Source: UBA8199 sp964507045
Lineage (GTDB): Bacteria > Verrucomicrobiota > Verrucomicrobiia > Limisphaerales > UBA8199
Direction of reading: 5' to 3'
Assembly (NCBI GenBank): GCA_964507045.1
Contig: CAZDOO010000001.1
Coordinates: forward strand, 1-64,000
DNA length: 64,000 nucleotides
Below are positions 28,676 through 37,635 of this stretch, piece by piece; the stretch's first letter is position 1; each line of letters begins with the position of its first letter. The position numbers were made by a program, and so were the translations under genes. The notes under the pieces were generated by a model. That model saw only the letters and a list, made by a program, of their open reading frames with translations. It was not told the origin of the DNA and did no database searches.

Positions 28676-29800
28676 TCAGCGCAGGTGCTGGTCGAGGAAA
28701 CTGTAGGCGGCATCGCGCACCGCTGGGGGGAAGTCGTGTTCGCAATCGGGGTAGGCGGCTTGCAGCACCTTCGGCACGTGGTAAAGGCGATAGACAGCGG
28801 ACGCGGCAGTCAGGATGGTGTCCACGCTGGCTTGGCGGTAGTTGGCGTCACGAAGCGGGGCGTTGACAAACAGGGGCCGGGGAGCCAGGGCGGCAATGAG
28901 TTCGTAGAAGTCAAAGGGGATTTCGGCCAGCCGCCCGCGATAGCCGGCCAACCGCGGCATGTAACGTTCCTGACACCAGCCGCGCCCGGGCTGCCAATTC
29001 GTCGGATCACCGCCGTAGTAGTCGCGGAAGGAGTCGAAGCCGCAACTGGAAACGACAACGGCGATGCGGGGATCGAAGACAGCCGTGTAGATGGCGTTGT
29101 GTCCGCCCAGGGAATGGCCGATGGCGCCGTATTTCCCCTGCTGCACAAAAGGCAGCGTCTCCAGCAGGTCGAGCGCGCGCATGTTATCGCGGATGGCCTT
29201 CATGGTGCCGCTTTGATAGCCCAGGGCCTTGAGGTCGGGCTGGTAATCGGCCATGAGGGGATAGGCGGGGGCGATGACCACATAGCCGCGTTCGGCCAGA
29301 TCACGCGCGTAAGCGCGGTACTTGCCGCGCAGTTGCTCGACCAGGACGCGGTGCCCGTATTCCATGTCGGTGGGGTGCAAGGCCAGGATGCCCGGCAGCT
29401 TCTTCCGGCCCCCGAGGGCCTCGTTCGGCACTAACAGGTAAGCCGGCACCCGCGAGCCAGGTTCGGAAGCGTAGGTGACGAGGAGACGCGTGTAGGAGCC
29501 GCAATTGGTCTGCTGCCGGGTGCGAAGGTCGAAAGGGCACCACTTTTCCCGGCCCGGGAGCGGCCCCATTACATCCGTCATGCCGCGAACGATCTCAGCG
29601 CGGCGGCTTTGCCAATCGGCCTTGGACTTGACGGGAACGACCGCACCGGTGCGGTTGTGAAAGGCCAGCACGTTGGTGTGCGAGAGCGGCATGCGGACTG
29701 CAGGCGTCTCCGGCACACTCGATGTGCGGCAGGCCACGAAAAAGCCCAGCAAGAGGACGGTGGCAGCGACAGCCGGAAGGTGGACGGGCGTGGCTCTCAT
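28676..29800 (-). CDS. lipoprotein esterase (acetylxylan esterase/dienelactone hydrolase-like)
   Basis: 374 residues. The start at 29800 gives hydrophobic leader VAATVLLLGFFVAC with a lipobox-like Cys. The alpha/beta-hydrolase fold is shown by the GHSLGGHNAIY nucleophile elbow and the C-terminal His in CEHDFPPAVRD; PAYLLVPNEALGG and ILALHPTDMEYG lead the first strand. It resembles secreted acetyl-xylan or glucuronoyl-type esterases and is a distant paralogue of the protein at 41088-42149. Lies 14 bp downstream of the GH127 gene: a likely two-gene unit for side-chain removal from plant polysaccharide. Confidence 0.85.
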   Translation of the reverse strand: MRATPVHLPAVAATVLLLGFFVACRTSSVPETPAVRMPLSHTNVLAFHNRTGAVVPVKSKADWQSRRAEIVRGMTDVMGPLPGREKWCPFDLRTRQQTNCGSYTRLLVTYASEPGSRVPAYLLVPNEALGGRKKLPGILALHPTDMEYGHRVLVEQLRGKYRAYARDLAERGYVVIAPAYPLMADYQPDLKALGYQSGTMKAIRDNMRALDLLETLPFVQQGKYGAIGHSLGGHNAIYTAVFDPRIAVVVSSCGFDSFRDYYGGDPTNWQPGRGWCQERYMPRLAGYRGRLAEIPFDFYELIAALAPRPLFVNAPLRDANYRQASVDTILTAASAVYRLYHVPKVLQAAYPDCEHDFPPAVRDAAYSFLDQHLR

Positions 29801-29814
29801 GAAGCTGGCATGAC

Positions 29815-32310
29815 CTATGGCGCTTCGTCCGGCCCTTCTACCTGCCACTCGTGGACGCCGGCGGCGAAGCCGGGAGGCAGTTGGACGACCAACCGCAGAG
29901 CCGTCGTCCTGACGGGCGAGAAACCCACCCCGCACCACTTGTCCCTGGCGACCGGGTAATTCTCCGCGCCGGAGACGGCCTTCCAGGCACCCCGATCCAG
30001 ATACTCGAGGCGCCACGAAGCCGGCAGCCGGCACGCGCCATGGCCGGTGTCGTCAAACCAATACACCCTGGCGCTGTTGACCTGCACGGGCGTCTTCCAG
30101 GTGTACTGGGCCCACTCCGAGGTGCCCGCATGCGGCCACCAGTGACAACAGGCTGCCGGCTGCTCCGCGCTGTTCTTCGGCTCCAGGCCGTCGTTGATGC
30201 CCTCCGGCTGGCAGTTGTTGTTGGCAAAGCTCACGCTGACCTGTGCCTGGGCCTCCAGGCCGCGGGCGGCGAGCGCCGGCGGCGAGGCGGGCAGCCACAC
30301 TTTCATCGGGCCAGCCTGCCGGTTATCCCATGCGTAGTAGGGGAGCGCCTTGAACGCGACGCGGCGGGAGGGTGCCGTCGGCTGATACAGTGTGCCGTCC
30401 CATTTCTGCGGGGAGACCGCGCAAGCTTGGCCGATGATGGTGACCATCCCGCCGAGCAGGCGCGGCTCCTGAGCGGCCTTCAGCTCGGCTTCCGGCGGCA
30501 GCCAGAGCGCGGCCAGCGGCTCACTCTGGTCGCATTGTTCCAGGCAATAGACGATCGGCCCGCGCTGAATGGCCAGCAGCCCGCGGTCGGCCTTCACGTT
30601 CGGATTGGCGGCGATGCGCTGGATCGGCATGGGGAGATCCAGTTCCACCCGGTCGCCGCGCTTCCATTCCCGGTCGAGCACCAGGTAGCCCCGCTGGAGG
30701 ATCATGGGCTGCACGGCGCGGCGGTTCACCCTGACCGTTGGGTTCGCGCACCAGCCGGGCACGCGCAGCCGCAGCGCGAACCGGGCCTGCGCGGCTGGCG
30801 CCACCTCCAACGCCATCTTGCCGCCCCACGGGTAGTCGGTCGTCACCTGCAAGCCCACCGCCGTTTCCCCCACCTTCGCCCGGGCGCCGCCCTGGATGTA
30901 GAGGTTGACGTAAAGCGAATCGGCGCTGGCAGCGTAAGCGTAGCCGCCCAGGGCGGCCAGGGTGCGCGTGACGTTCGGCGGGCAGCAGGCGCAGCCGAAC
31001 CACGGCGAGCGATGGTGCGTGCCGGCGCTTTCCAGCGGGTTGACGTAGAAGAACTTTGTGCCGTCCCGGGACACACCCGAGAGCACGCCGTTGTAAAGCG
31101 CCCGCTCCAGCGCGTCGGCGTAGCGCGACTCCCCGTAAAGCAGCGCCAGGCGATGCGCCCACTGCGCCAGCGCGATCGTGGCGCACGTCTCCTGGTAGGC
31201 GGTGAGGTTGGGCAAGTCATAGTCCACGGTAAAGCCCTCGTTATGGGCGCTGGGGCCGATGCCGCCGGTGAGGTATTGATTGCGCTCCGTGGTGTTCCGC
31301 CAGACGCGATCGAGCATGCCGAGCAGGCGCGCGTCGCCCGTCTGCGCGGCGACTTCGGTCGTGCCGGACATCAGGTAAGCCGCCCGCACGGCATGACCCT
31401 TGATGATCTGGTGGTCCCAGATCGGCACATCGTCCTGCCAATAGGAACCGTCATACTTGTCCAGCGGCGTATGGCGCTCGGTGGCAAAGAACTTCCGCCC
31501 GCGGTTCTCGACGAAGAACCGGGCGAGGTCGAAGTAGCGCGCGTTGCCCGTCGCCCGCCACAGCTTAACCAGCGCGAGCTCGATCTCCGGGTGCCCCGGG
31601 TAACCCAGCCGCTTGGGCGGCGGGCCGAACACCGAGTCAATGCAGTCCGCAAACCGGGTGGCGATGTCCAGGAAGCTGGTCTTGCCCGTGGCCTGGTAAT
31701 GCGCCACCGCCGCCTCGAACATGTGGCCCGCGCAGTAGAGCTCGTGCCAGTCGCGCAGGTTCGTCCACCGCTTGTCCGGCGCCTTGACTGTAAAGTGGCT
31801 GTTGAGATAGCCGTCCGGTTGCTGCGCGGCGGCGAGCAGGCGGATGATGTCGTCCAGTTGCCTCTCCAGGGCCGGGTCCGGATGCGTCGCCAGCGAGTAG
31901 GACGCCGCCTCCATCGCCTTGTAAAGGTCCGAGTCCATGAACACCGGCCCGCGATAGCCGTTGGTCGCGCCGCGGCCCGCCAGCCGCAGGTCTTCGAGGT
32001 TGCCCGCTTCCTCCAGCTGCTGGAGGCTGAAGGGGATGCTCGCCACCCGGTTCGTCTCCCGCCGCGGCGCCCAGAAGGCATCCTCGATCGTCACGTCCCG
32101 GAACGGCACGGGCTGAAGCTTCAGCAGCGTTTGCCCGGCAGCGGACGCAAGCGGCGCGCACCAGAGCATTCCAACGAGCAGTGCGGGCGCCCAGGCTCGG
32201 GTGCGCCTCGCCGAACTGCCCGCCCGGACAGCGTTGGCCGCGGCCCAGCCTCCGTCAGCGCGATTCCGCCGCAGTCGAACTATCCGGTATTCCGTCCACT
32301 CTGAGCGCAT
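29815..32310 (-). CDS. secreted GH127-type beta-L-arabinofuranosidase
   Basis: 831 residues with a long basic n-region and hydrophobic signal (APALLVGMLWCAPLASAAGQ). The barrel domain matches GH127: acid/base Glu candidate at ~358 (YLTGGIGPSAHNEGFT), Glu and Cys of the metal site in AYQETCA (~374 and 376), and the nucleophile and ligand Cys pair in CACCPPNVTR (~442-443). Beta-sandwich domains follow. The C-terminal ~150 residues (SVSFANNNCQPEGINDG to ALRLVVQLPPG) look like an F5/8-type (discoidin) carbohydrate-binding domain. It would release terminal beta-L-arabinofuranose. Start chosen at 32310; upstream sequence is repeat-derived. Confidence 0.9.
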   Translation of the reverse strand: MRSEWTEYRIVRLRRNRADGGWAAANAVRAGSSARRTRAWAPALLVGMLWCAPLASAAGQTLLKLQPVPFRDVTIEDAFWAPRRETNRVASIPFSLQQLEEAGNLEDLRLAGRGATNGYRGPVFMDSDLYKAMEAASYSLATHPDPALERQLDDIIRLLAAAQQPDGYLNSHFTVKAPDKRWTNLRDWHELYCAGHMFEAAVAHYQATGKTSFLDIATRFADCIDSVFGPPPKRLGYPGHPEIELALVKLWRATGNARYFDLARFFVENRGRKFFATERHTPLDKYDGSYWQDDVPIWDHQIIKGHAVRAAYLMSGTTEVAAQTGDARLLGMLDRVWRNTTERNQYLTGGIGPSAHNEGFTVDYDLPNLTAYQETCATIALAQWAHRLALLYGESRYADALERALYNGVLSGVSRDGTKFFYVNPLESAGTHHRSPWFGCACCPPNVTRTLAALGGYAYAASADSLYVNLYIQGGARAKVGETAVGLQVTTDYPWGGKMALEVAPAAQARFALRLRVPGWCANPTVRVNRRAVQPMILQRGYLVLDREWKRGDRVELDLPMPIQRIAANPNVKADRGLLAIQRGPIVYCLEQCDQSEPLAALWLPPEAELKAAQEPRLLGGMVTIIGQACAVSPQKWDGTLYQPTAPSRRVAFKALPYYAWDNRQAGPMKVWLPASPPALAARGLEAQAQVSVSFANNNCQPEGINDGLEPKNSAEQPAACCHWWPHAGTSEWAQYTWKTPVQVNSARVYWFDDTGHGACRLPASWRLEYLDRGAWKAVSGAENYPVARDKWCGVGFSPVRTTALRLVVQLPPGFAAGVHEWQVEGPDEAP

Positions 32311-32574
32311 AAGATTATTCACGTGTCGGCCACATGGTCGGCGCGGCGGGGCATCTGTCAATCCTCTTCCCGCGGCAGCTCGGAGCCGGTGACATGGAAC
32401 GAAGATCCTGGCCGAACCTTGCCGTCCGGCCGGGCCTGAGTTACGGCGCTGACAATCTCCACCCCAAGTGTACGGAATGCCCTGTAACAAGGCTCTTAAA
32501 TGGGCCCGAGTCCCCAATCCGTTAACCATCCGCAGCCAGTTTGTGAAGCAGGAGACGCGGCATTGGGGCGCATT

Positions 32575-32751
32575 TCGGCACTGCCACCCCATCCCACACG
32601 GGAAATCCCTGTATTCCTCTCGGATTGGCCGGTCCGGGCGGCCAGGAATGCGGGCCATGCTCAAGCCGGGGTAGTACCGCTCTGTACCGGCTCACCTCAC
32701 CGCATACTCACCTTAGATAACATTGTTATCTAAGGTGAGGATACGGTGAGG
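32575..32751 (-). repeat. composite repeat with 11-bp palindrome (copy F)
   Basis: The palindrome 32695-32751 has a perfect 15-bp core stem (32707-32721 with 32725-32739) around loop ATT. Outer stems follow two short mismatches. Its right side reads GGTGAGGATAC then GGTGAGG, identical to copy J. The flank 32575-32694, read in reverse complement, aligns base for base with 49324-49440 (shared blocks include GCCCGCATTCC and GGGATGGGG). It is one element of about 180 bp, present twice in opposite orientation. Confidence 0.85.
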
Positions 32752-32831
32752 GTGGGTTGGAGATACGCGGTTCGGAAGGCGCGGGACCGATTTCATCCGT
32801 CCCTGTGGTTTATTGGCCTTTTCGGCCTGGA

Positions 32832-32901
32832 AGTATATGAGACGCCATATACTGCGCGAGCCAGGTCTCATTAACACCCTGCTTTAGCGGGGTGTTAATG
32901 A
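32832..32901. terminator. two adjacent hairpins, possible terminator
   Basis: 32832-32853: AGTATAT/ATATACT, 8-nt loop. 32868-32901: perfect 12-bp stem TCATTAACACCC/GGGTGTTAATGA with a 10-nt loop. They lie 129 bp downstream of the feoB stop and could terminate the feoAB transcript; no T-run. Confidence 0.45.
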
Positions 32902-33029
32902 CACGTATCAGCGGTGCCGAAAGAATCTGTCCTGCGCCCTGCACGCGGGCAGGGGGCCACGCGGGAACCTTGCCTCTCTGAATTCTGGCCGAGGTTTGGA
33001 TGTGCGCGGACGCCGGCTCTGCCCGGGCC

Positions 33030-35312
33030 TCAGGCCCATCCGAACAGCCGGCCCGCGAAATGGGTGAGGAAGGCCAGCCCCCAGGCTAGCACGCCCATAT
33101 AAAGCCACTGAAAGAAGGGCCATTTCCAGCAATTGGTCTCACGTCGCACAATGGCGACCGTGCTGACGCATTGCAGCGCGAACACGTAGAAAACCATCAG
33201 TGTGATCGCTGTCAGCGGCGTATAAACGGGGGTGCCGTCGGGATTCTTCTGGGACTGCAGGGTCTGGGCCAGACTGGTCATGCCGGAGGGAGTGGCATCC
33301 GCGCGGCCCACGTTATAGACGGTGGACATGGTGCTGACAAATACTTCGCGGGCGGCAAAGGAGGTGATAATGCCGATGCCCATTTTCCAATCGAAACCCA
33401 GCGGCGCGATGACCGGTTCAATCAGCCGTCCCAGGCGGCCGGCAAAGCTCTGCCGGAGCTTCTCTCCCGCCAACTGGTTGTCGAGCGCATCGCGTTGAGC
33501 CTGCAAGGACGCCGCCGGTTCGGGGTAGGTGGCCTGGGCGTGCGGGCTGCCGGGGACGGCAGGGGCTGGCGCAGTGCGGGGATAGCTGGCGAGGAACCAA
33601 AGCAGAATGTTGATGCCAAGAATGACCGTGCCGGCCCGGCGCAGAAACAGCTTTGAACGGTCCCACATGTGGCGGGCGACAACGCGCAGGAGCGGCCGCT
33701 TGTAGGGGGGCAACTCCATGATGAGCATGGGCGGCTCGCTCTTGAGCAGCGTCTGCTTGAAAATCCAGGCCATGATCAGCGCGGAGATAATGCCCAGCAA
33801 ATACATGGCCAGCATGGTCAAGCCGGGCAGCTTCAGGACGCCAAGCACGGGGAGATTGGGTATGCAGGCAGCGATGAGCAGCGTGTAAACGGGCAAACGG
33901 GCCGAGCAACTCATCAGCGGGGCGACCAGGATGGTTACCAGCCGGTCCTTGGGGCTTTCGATGGTGCGCGTGGCCATGATGCCGGGGATGGCACAGGCAA
34001 AGGAACTGAGCATCGGGATGAAGCTCTTGCCGTGCAGACCGACTTTGCTCATCAGCCGGTCCATGAGGAACGCCGCGCGCGCCATGTAACCGGTATCTTC
34101 CAGGAAGCCGATGAACAAGAAGAGCAGCAGAATCTGCGGCAGGAACACGACCACCGCGCCCACCCCGGCAACGACCCCGTCCACCAGCAGGCTGTTCAAG
34201 TCACCGGCCGGAATCAGGCGGCCGATGGCATGGCCGAGCCCATCAACGCCGGTTTGCAGCACATCCATCGGGAGCCGGGCGAAGGTGAAAATGCTCTGGA
34301 ACATCAGCATCATGACCGCCAGGAAGATGATCGTGCCCCAGGCCTTATGGGTCAGCACGCGGTCGAGCCGATCGCTGAACGTCTCGCCGGCCGGCGCCAG
34401 CTCGGTGGTGACGGCGTGCTGGATGGCGGCAACGCGCAGGTAGCGGCGCTCGATGGTGACGCCGCGCCAGTCCACCCCGGCGGCTTCGAGGCGGCGGCGC
34501 GCGGCGGCCACGGCTTCCTGGATCGGGGCGGGGTAATGCTGCAGGCTGGAAGCCAAAGCCTTTTCATTGCTGAGAATGAGCATGGCCTCCGCCGCTGCCT
34601 GCGAGCGGTGCTCACGAAAAGCCGCCGCCAGCAAGCCCCCAATTGCGTCTGCCTCCGTCTCCAGCGCGGGCGGCAGCTCGCAGAACCGGCGGGGCTGGGG
34701 CCGGGGCGTGCCCGCGAGTGACGCCAGGATGGCCTGGCGCAGTTCGGCCATCCCCTGGCCGATGCTGGCGACCAGCGGCAGGACGGGCACGCCCAGTTCG
34801 CCGGCAAGTTTCGCGGCATCAACCTGGTGCCCGTTCTCCGCCGCCACATCAACCATGTTCAGCGCCAGGAGCGTGGGATAGCCCAGTTCGATCACCTGGG
34901 TGGCGTAGTAAAGGTTGCGCTGCAGGTTGGAGGCATCCACTACCACGATGACCACTGCGGGGGCGGGCAGCTCCGGCAGGCGGTGGAGCAGGACGTCGCG
35001 CGAGATTTGCTCGTCGAGCGACTGCGGGCTGAGGCTGTAAGTGCCGGGCAGGTCCAGCACCCGCGGGTGCGAGCCGGCCGGCGCGCCCAGCAGACGGCCT
35101 TCCTTGCGCTCCACCGTTACGCCGGCGTAGTTGCCCACTTTGGCGCGCAGCCCGGTCAGGGCGTTAAACACTGTCGTCTTGCCCGAGTTCGGATTGCCGG
35201 TCAGGACGATATAAGGAGCCGAATTGCCGCCGGACAATCCAGCGGGTCCGGGCGCGGCACCGGAGCCGGCCCGGTCCGGGGCGTGGCCGGCGGTTCCGTC
35301 AGGCTTGCTCAT
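33030..35312 (-). CDS. feoB: ferrous iron transporter B
   Basis: 760 residues, normal for FeoB, the inner-membrane Fe(II) importer. The cytosolic G domain has G1 GNPNSGKT (residues 39-46), G3 DLPGTYSL and G4 NMVD. A helical GDI-like spacer follows. The membrane part shows the two Gate motifs with conserved Cys (SSFACAIPGIMATRTI and APLMSCSARLPVY) and a C-terminal motif FVFALQCVSTVA-like. The start at 35312 is 14 bp inside the feoA reading frame, so translational coupling is likely. An insertion rich in Ala/Pro (~residues 575-610) separates two late helices. Confidence 0.96.
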   Translation of the reverse strand: MSKPDGTAGHAPDRAGSGAAPGPAGLSGGNSAPYIVLTGNPNSGKTTVFNALTGLRAKVGNYAGVTVERKEGRLLGAPAGSHPRVLDLPGTYSLSPQSLDEQISRDVLLHRLPELPAPAVVIVVVDASNLQRNLYYATQVIELGYPTLLALNMVDVAAENGHQVDAAKLAGELGVPVLPLVASIGQGMAELRQAILASLAGTPRPQPRRFCELPPALETEADAIGGLLAAAFREHRSQAAAEAMLILSNEKALASSLQHYPAPIQEAVAAARRRLEAAGVDWRGVTIERRYLRVAAIQHAVTTELAPAGETFSDRLDRVLTHKAWGTIIFLAVMMLMFQSIFTFARLPMDVLQTGVDGLGHAIGRLIPAGDLNSLLVDGVVAGVGAVVVFLPQILLLFLFIGFLEDTGYMARAAFLMDRLMSKVGLHGKSFIPMLSSFACAIPGIMATRTIESPKDRLVTILVAPLMSCSARLPVYTLLIAACIPNLPVLGVLKLPGLTMLAMYLLGIISALIMAWIFKQTLLKSEPPMLIMELPPYKRPLLRVVARHMWDRSKLFLRRAGTVILGINILLWFLASYPRTAPAPAVPGSPHAQATYPEPAASLQAQRDALDNQLAGEKLRQSFAGRLGRLIEPVIAPLGFDWKMGIGIITSFAAREVFVSTMSTVYNVGRADATPSGMTSLAQTLQSQKNPDGTPVYTPLTAITLMVFYVFALQCVSTVAIVRRETNCWKWPFFQWLYMGVLAWGLAFLTHFAGRLFGWA

Positions 35313-35571
35313 CCGGCCGGACAAGAATCTGCGCCGCCTCGTGCTTGCGCAGCGTGAGATGGTAGCCGCGCACCTTGATCTCGACCGGGTCGCCGAGCGG
35401 CGCAAAGCGCACTAGTTCGACCGGTGTGCCCACCAGCAAGCCCATTTCCATCAGCCGCGCACGGCTTTCCGGGGACACCTGGATCTCGACCACCGTGACC
35501 TTGCTGCCCAGGGCGACTGAAGTTAGCGGTATCACTGCGGGCAAGCTAAGGTAATTGAGACTCAGTTGCAA
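35299..35571 (-). CDS. feoA: ferrous iron transport protein A
   Basis: 90 residues, an SH3-like FeoA domain: SRARLMEMGLLVGTPVELVR and APLGDPVEIKVRGYHLTLRK are the family core. FeoA is a small cytosolic partner required for FeoB activity. It overlaps feoB by 14 bp. The TTG start at 35571 is the longest option; an internal GTG at 35535 would give a 78-residue protein beginning IPLTSVALG, which also fits the family. Iron (Fur) control is expected but no clear box was identified. Confidence 0.92.
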   Translation of the reverse strand: MQLSLNYLSLPAVIPLTSVALGSKVTVVEIQVSPESRARLMEMGLLVGTPVELVRFAPLGDPVEIKVRGYHLTLRKHEAAQILVRPDEQA

Positions 35572-35846
35572 GAGGCAATCGCTCGCTGCCGGCCATTGGG
35601 GCTGGGCCTGCGCCTCGCCGGGTATCTAAGGCCGCGGGGACCTCTCGCTTCTTGCACCCCCGCTGCGCTTGCGCCAAAATCGCGCCGTCTCCCGGAAAAC
35701 CAGGCCGGCCGGTCGCCTCCGCAAGCAAGAAAAGAAGCCGTTCAAGGGAATCCGCACCGATCTGCGGCCGCCGGACATGCCGGGGATCCCGGCTTTTGTG
35801 CTTCTCAAAGAGGCGCCGGCTCAGGCATTTTCCCCGGCGAACAATT

Positions 35847-36608
35847 ATGTATCGGGACAAAAAGGTCGTGGTGGTGATGCCGGCTTACAACGCGGCGAAG
35901 ACGCTGCGTCAGACGTATGCCGAAGTGCGTGAGCAAGGATTGGTGGACACGATCATTCTGGTGGATGACGGCAGCCGCGACGACACGGTAGCGGTCGCGC
36001 GCGCGCTGGACGGCGTGCAAGTCCACGTTCACGAGGTGAATAAAGGCTACGGCGGGAACCAAAAGACCTGCTACCGCCTGGCCCTGGATGCCGGGGCTGA
36101 TATTGTCATCATGCTCCACCCGGATTACCAATACACGCCCAAGCTGATTCCGGCGATGGTCTCGATCATCGGCAACGGCCTGCATCCCTGTGTGCTGGGA
36201 AGCCGCATCCTGGGCGGCTACGCCTTGCGCGGGGGCATGCCGGTTTGGAAGTACGTCTCGAACCGTTTGCTGACGCTGGCAGAGAATATCCTGCTGCGGG
36301 CCAAGCTGTCGGAATACCACACTGGCTACCGCGCGTTCTCGCGCGCGATCCTGGAGCGGCTGGACCTGGCGCACAACTCAGACGACTTCGTCTTCGACAA
36401 CCAGATGCTGGCGCAAATCCTGTGGCACGGCTTCACCATTGCCGAGGTGAGCTGCCCGACCAAGTACTTTCCCGAAGCGTCCTCGATCAACCTCCGGCGC
36501 AGCATCAAGTATGGCTGTGGCTGCCTGGGGACGGGGCTGAGATATCGGCTGGCGAAGATGGGATGGTTGCGGTGCAAGTTGTTTCCCGCAGCGCCCGGCC
36601 AAGCCTAG
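35847..36608 (+). CDS. glycosyltransferase family 2 (dolichyl-phosphate mannosyltransferase-like)
   Basis: 253 residues, GT-A fold. N-terminal KKVVVVMPAYNAAKTLRQTY, the nucleotide-binding ILVDDGSRDDTV, and HPDYQYTP in place of the DxD region place it in the DPM1/polyprenyl-phosphate GT2 subgroup. STKYFPEASSIN-type sequence near the end is also typical. It probably transfers a hexose to a polyprenyl phosphate at the cytoplasmic face of the membrane. The ATG at 35847 is used; the upstream frame is Arg-rich noncoding sequence. It stands alone between feoA (divergent) and rpsT (convergent). Confidence 0.87.
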   Translation: MYRDKKVVVVMPAYNAAKTLRQTYAEVREQGLVDTIILVDDGSRDDTVAVARALDGVQVHVHEVNKGYGGNQKTCYRLALDAGADIVIMLHPDYQYTPKLIPAMVSIIGNGLHPCVLGSRILGGYALRGGMPVWKYVSNRLLTLAENILLRAKLSEYHTGYRAFSRAILERLDLAHNSDDFVFDNQMLAQILWHGFTIAEVSCPTKYFPEASSINLRRSIKYGCGCLGTGLRYRLAKMGWLRCKLFPAAPGQA

Positions 36609-36665
36609 CCGCCAGCCACGAGAGACTGGATTCCGCGCCCCGCAAAAGGTGGTTCCGCCGCGGGG

Positions 36666-36929
36666 TTACTTCGCCTTGGCCAGGCGCAGGGCCAGGCGTG
36701 ACTTCTTGCGGTTAGCCGTGGCGCGGTGGACCACCCCGCCCTTGGCGGCTTTGTCAAAAGCGGAGCTGAGGGCTTTCAATCCCTTGGCGGCCTCGTCCTT
36801 CTTGCCGGCGGCGAGGAGTTCGAGGTAAGCGGCTTCGAGGGTGTGGAGGCGCGACTTGACGCTGCGGTTGCGCAGGTTCTTGCGAGCGCTATTGCGCGCG
36901 CGGCGTTCGGCTGACTTCGTATTCGGCAT
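36666..36929 (-). CDS. rpsT: 30S ribosomal protein S20
   Basis: 87 residues, exactly the usual size. MPNTKSAERRARNSARKNLR and the C-terminal VVHRATANRKKSRLALRLAK are the S20 signature. It binds 16S rRNA in the small subunit. Monocistronic. Confidence 0.97.
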   Translation of the reverse strand: MPNTKSAERRARNSARKNLRNRSVKSRLHTLEAAYLELLAAGKKDEAAKGLKALSSAFDKAAKGGVVHRATANRKKSRLALRLAKAK

Positions 36930-37261
36930 AAATCAAGGTCCAATCAGTTGTTCAGAGCCAGCTACAGTAACTAAACCGCGCCCTTTGTCAACGGCGCGCT
37001 TGCACTGGCTAAAAGCTTCCCGCCTGCGCAAATTGCTACAGGCCGGCCCGGCCTCGTGAATCTTCCTGCGCGCAGAATCCCCAATGAAATCAGGCGCTTC
37101 TGATTCCCGGGGCCAAGCTGGCATCCCTGCTGCTTAGAGCCGCCGGAACCGAACATGGTATTATTGAAATCCAAAGTGCAGCCCGCACCCGGCGGGAGGC
37201 CAGGGATGCGCCGGACCCGGCGCAGCCCCGCATTTGTGTCTCCTGCCCAACGTATGTCGCT
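36930..37261. other. intergenic region upstream of glnB
   Basis: 332 bp between divergent rpsT and glnB. It holds the candidate sigma-54 element at 37119-37133. No coding sequence seen. Confidence 0.5.
37119..37133 (+). promoter_or_regulatory. candidate sigma-54 (-24/-12) promoter for glnB-amtB-glnA
   Basis: TGGCAT-CCCTG-CTGC: GG and GC separated by exactly 10 nt as in the sigma-54 consensus TGGCAC-N5-TTGC, with two mismatches. It lies 128 bp before the glnB ATG, where nitrogen-regulated sigma-54 promoters are common in other bacteria. Confidence 0.35.
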
Positions 37262-37600
37262 ATGAAAAAGATCGAAGCCATCATCAAACCATTCAAGCTG
37301 GATGAAGTTAAGGACGCCCTGAGCGAAGTGGGCATCGAGGGAATGACCGTCAGTGAAGTCAAGGGCTTTGGCCGGCAGAAGGGCCACACGGAAATCTACC
37401 GCGGCAGCGAATACACGGTTGACTTCCTGCCGAAGATCAAGATCGAACTCGTAACCAGCGATGAACAGATGGCCGCAGCCGTGGCCGCCATCATCAAAGC
37501 CGCCAAGACGGGCAAGATCGGGGACGGCAAAGTGTTTGTTTCCGGCGTCGAGGAGGCTGTCCGCATTCGCACCGAAGAGAAAGGGCAGAGCGCAGTCTGA
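37262..37600 (+). CDS. glnB: nitrogen regulatory protein P-II
   Basis: 112 residues, standard for GlnB/GlnK. N-terminus MKKIEAIIKPFKLDEVKDAL, T-loop with Tyr51 (RGSEYTVDFLPK, the uridylylation site in proteobacteria) and the C-terminal TGKIGDGKVFVSGVEEAVRI with the ATP/2-oxoglutarate-binding B loop. It senses energy and nitrogen status and controls AmtB and glutamine synthetase. First gene of the glnB-amtB-glnA run; being beside amtB, it could equally be called glnK. Confidence 0.95.
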   Translation: MKKIEAIIKPFKLDEVKDALSEVGIEGMTVSEVKGFGRQKGHTEIYRGSEYTVDFLPKIKIELVTSDEQMAAAVAAIIKAAKTGKIGDGKVFVSGVEEAVRIRTEEKGQSAV

Positions 37601-37635
37601 CCCGGAATAGCCCCAACAACAACTATTCAAGTAAA

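Larger units (their letters stand above)
32311..33029. other. intergenic region with composite repeat and hairpins
   Basis: 719 bp upstream of the GH127 gene and downstream of feoB. It holds the composite repeat with 11-bp palindrome (32575-32751), a hairpin at 32832-32853 and a terminator-like hairpin at 32868-32901. No coding sequence is supported. Confidence 0.6.

Noticed and set aside
29851..32304. 817-codon plus-strand frame opposite GH127
   Set aside because: Antisense shadow; the minus strand has the complete GH127 catalytic set.
36638..36665. CCCCGC/GCGGGG hairpin between the GT2 and rpsT genes as a terminator
   Set aside because: Only a 6-bp stem with a 16-nt loop and no T-run; too weak to call.
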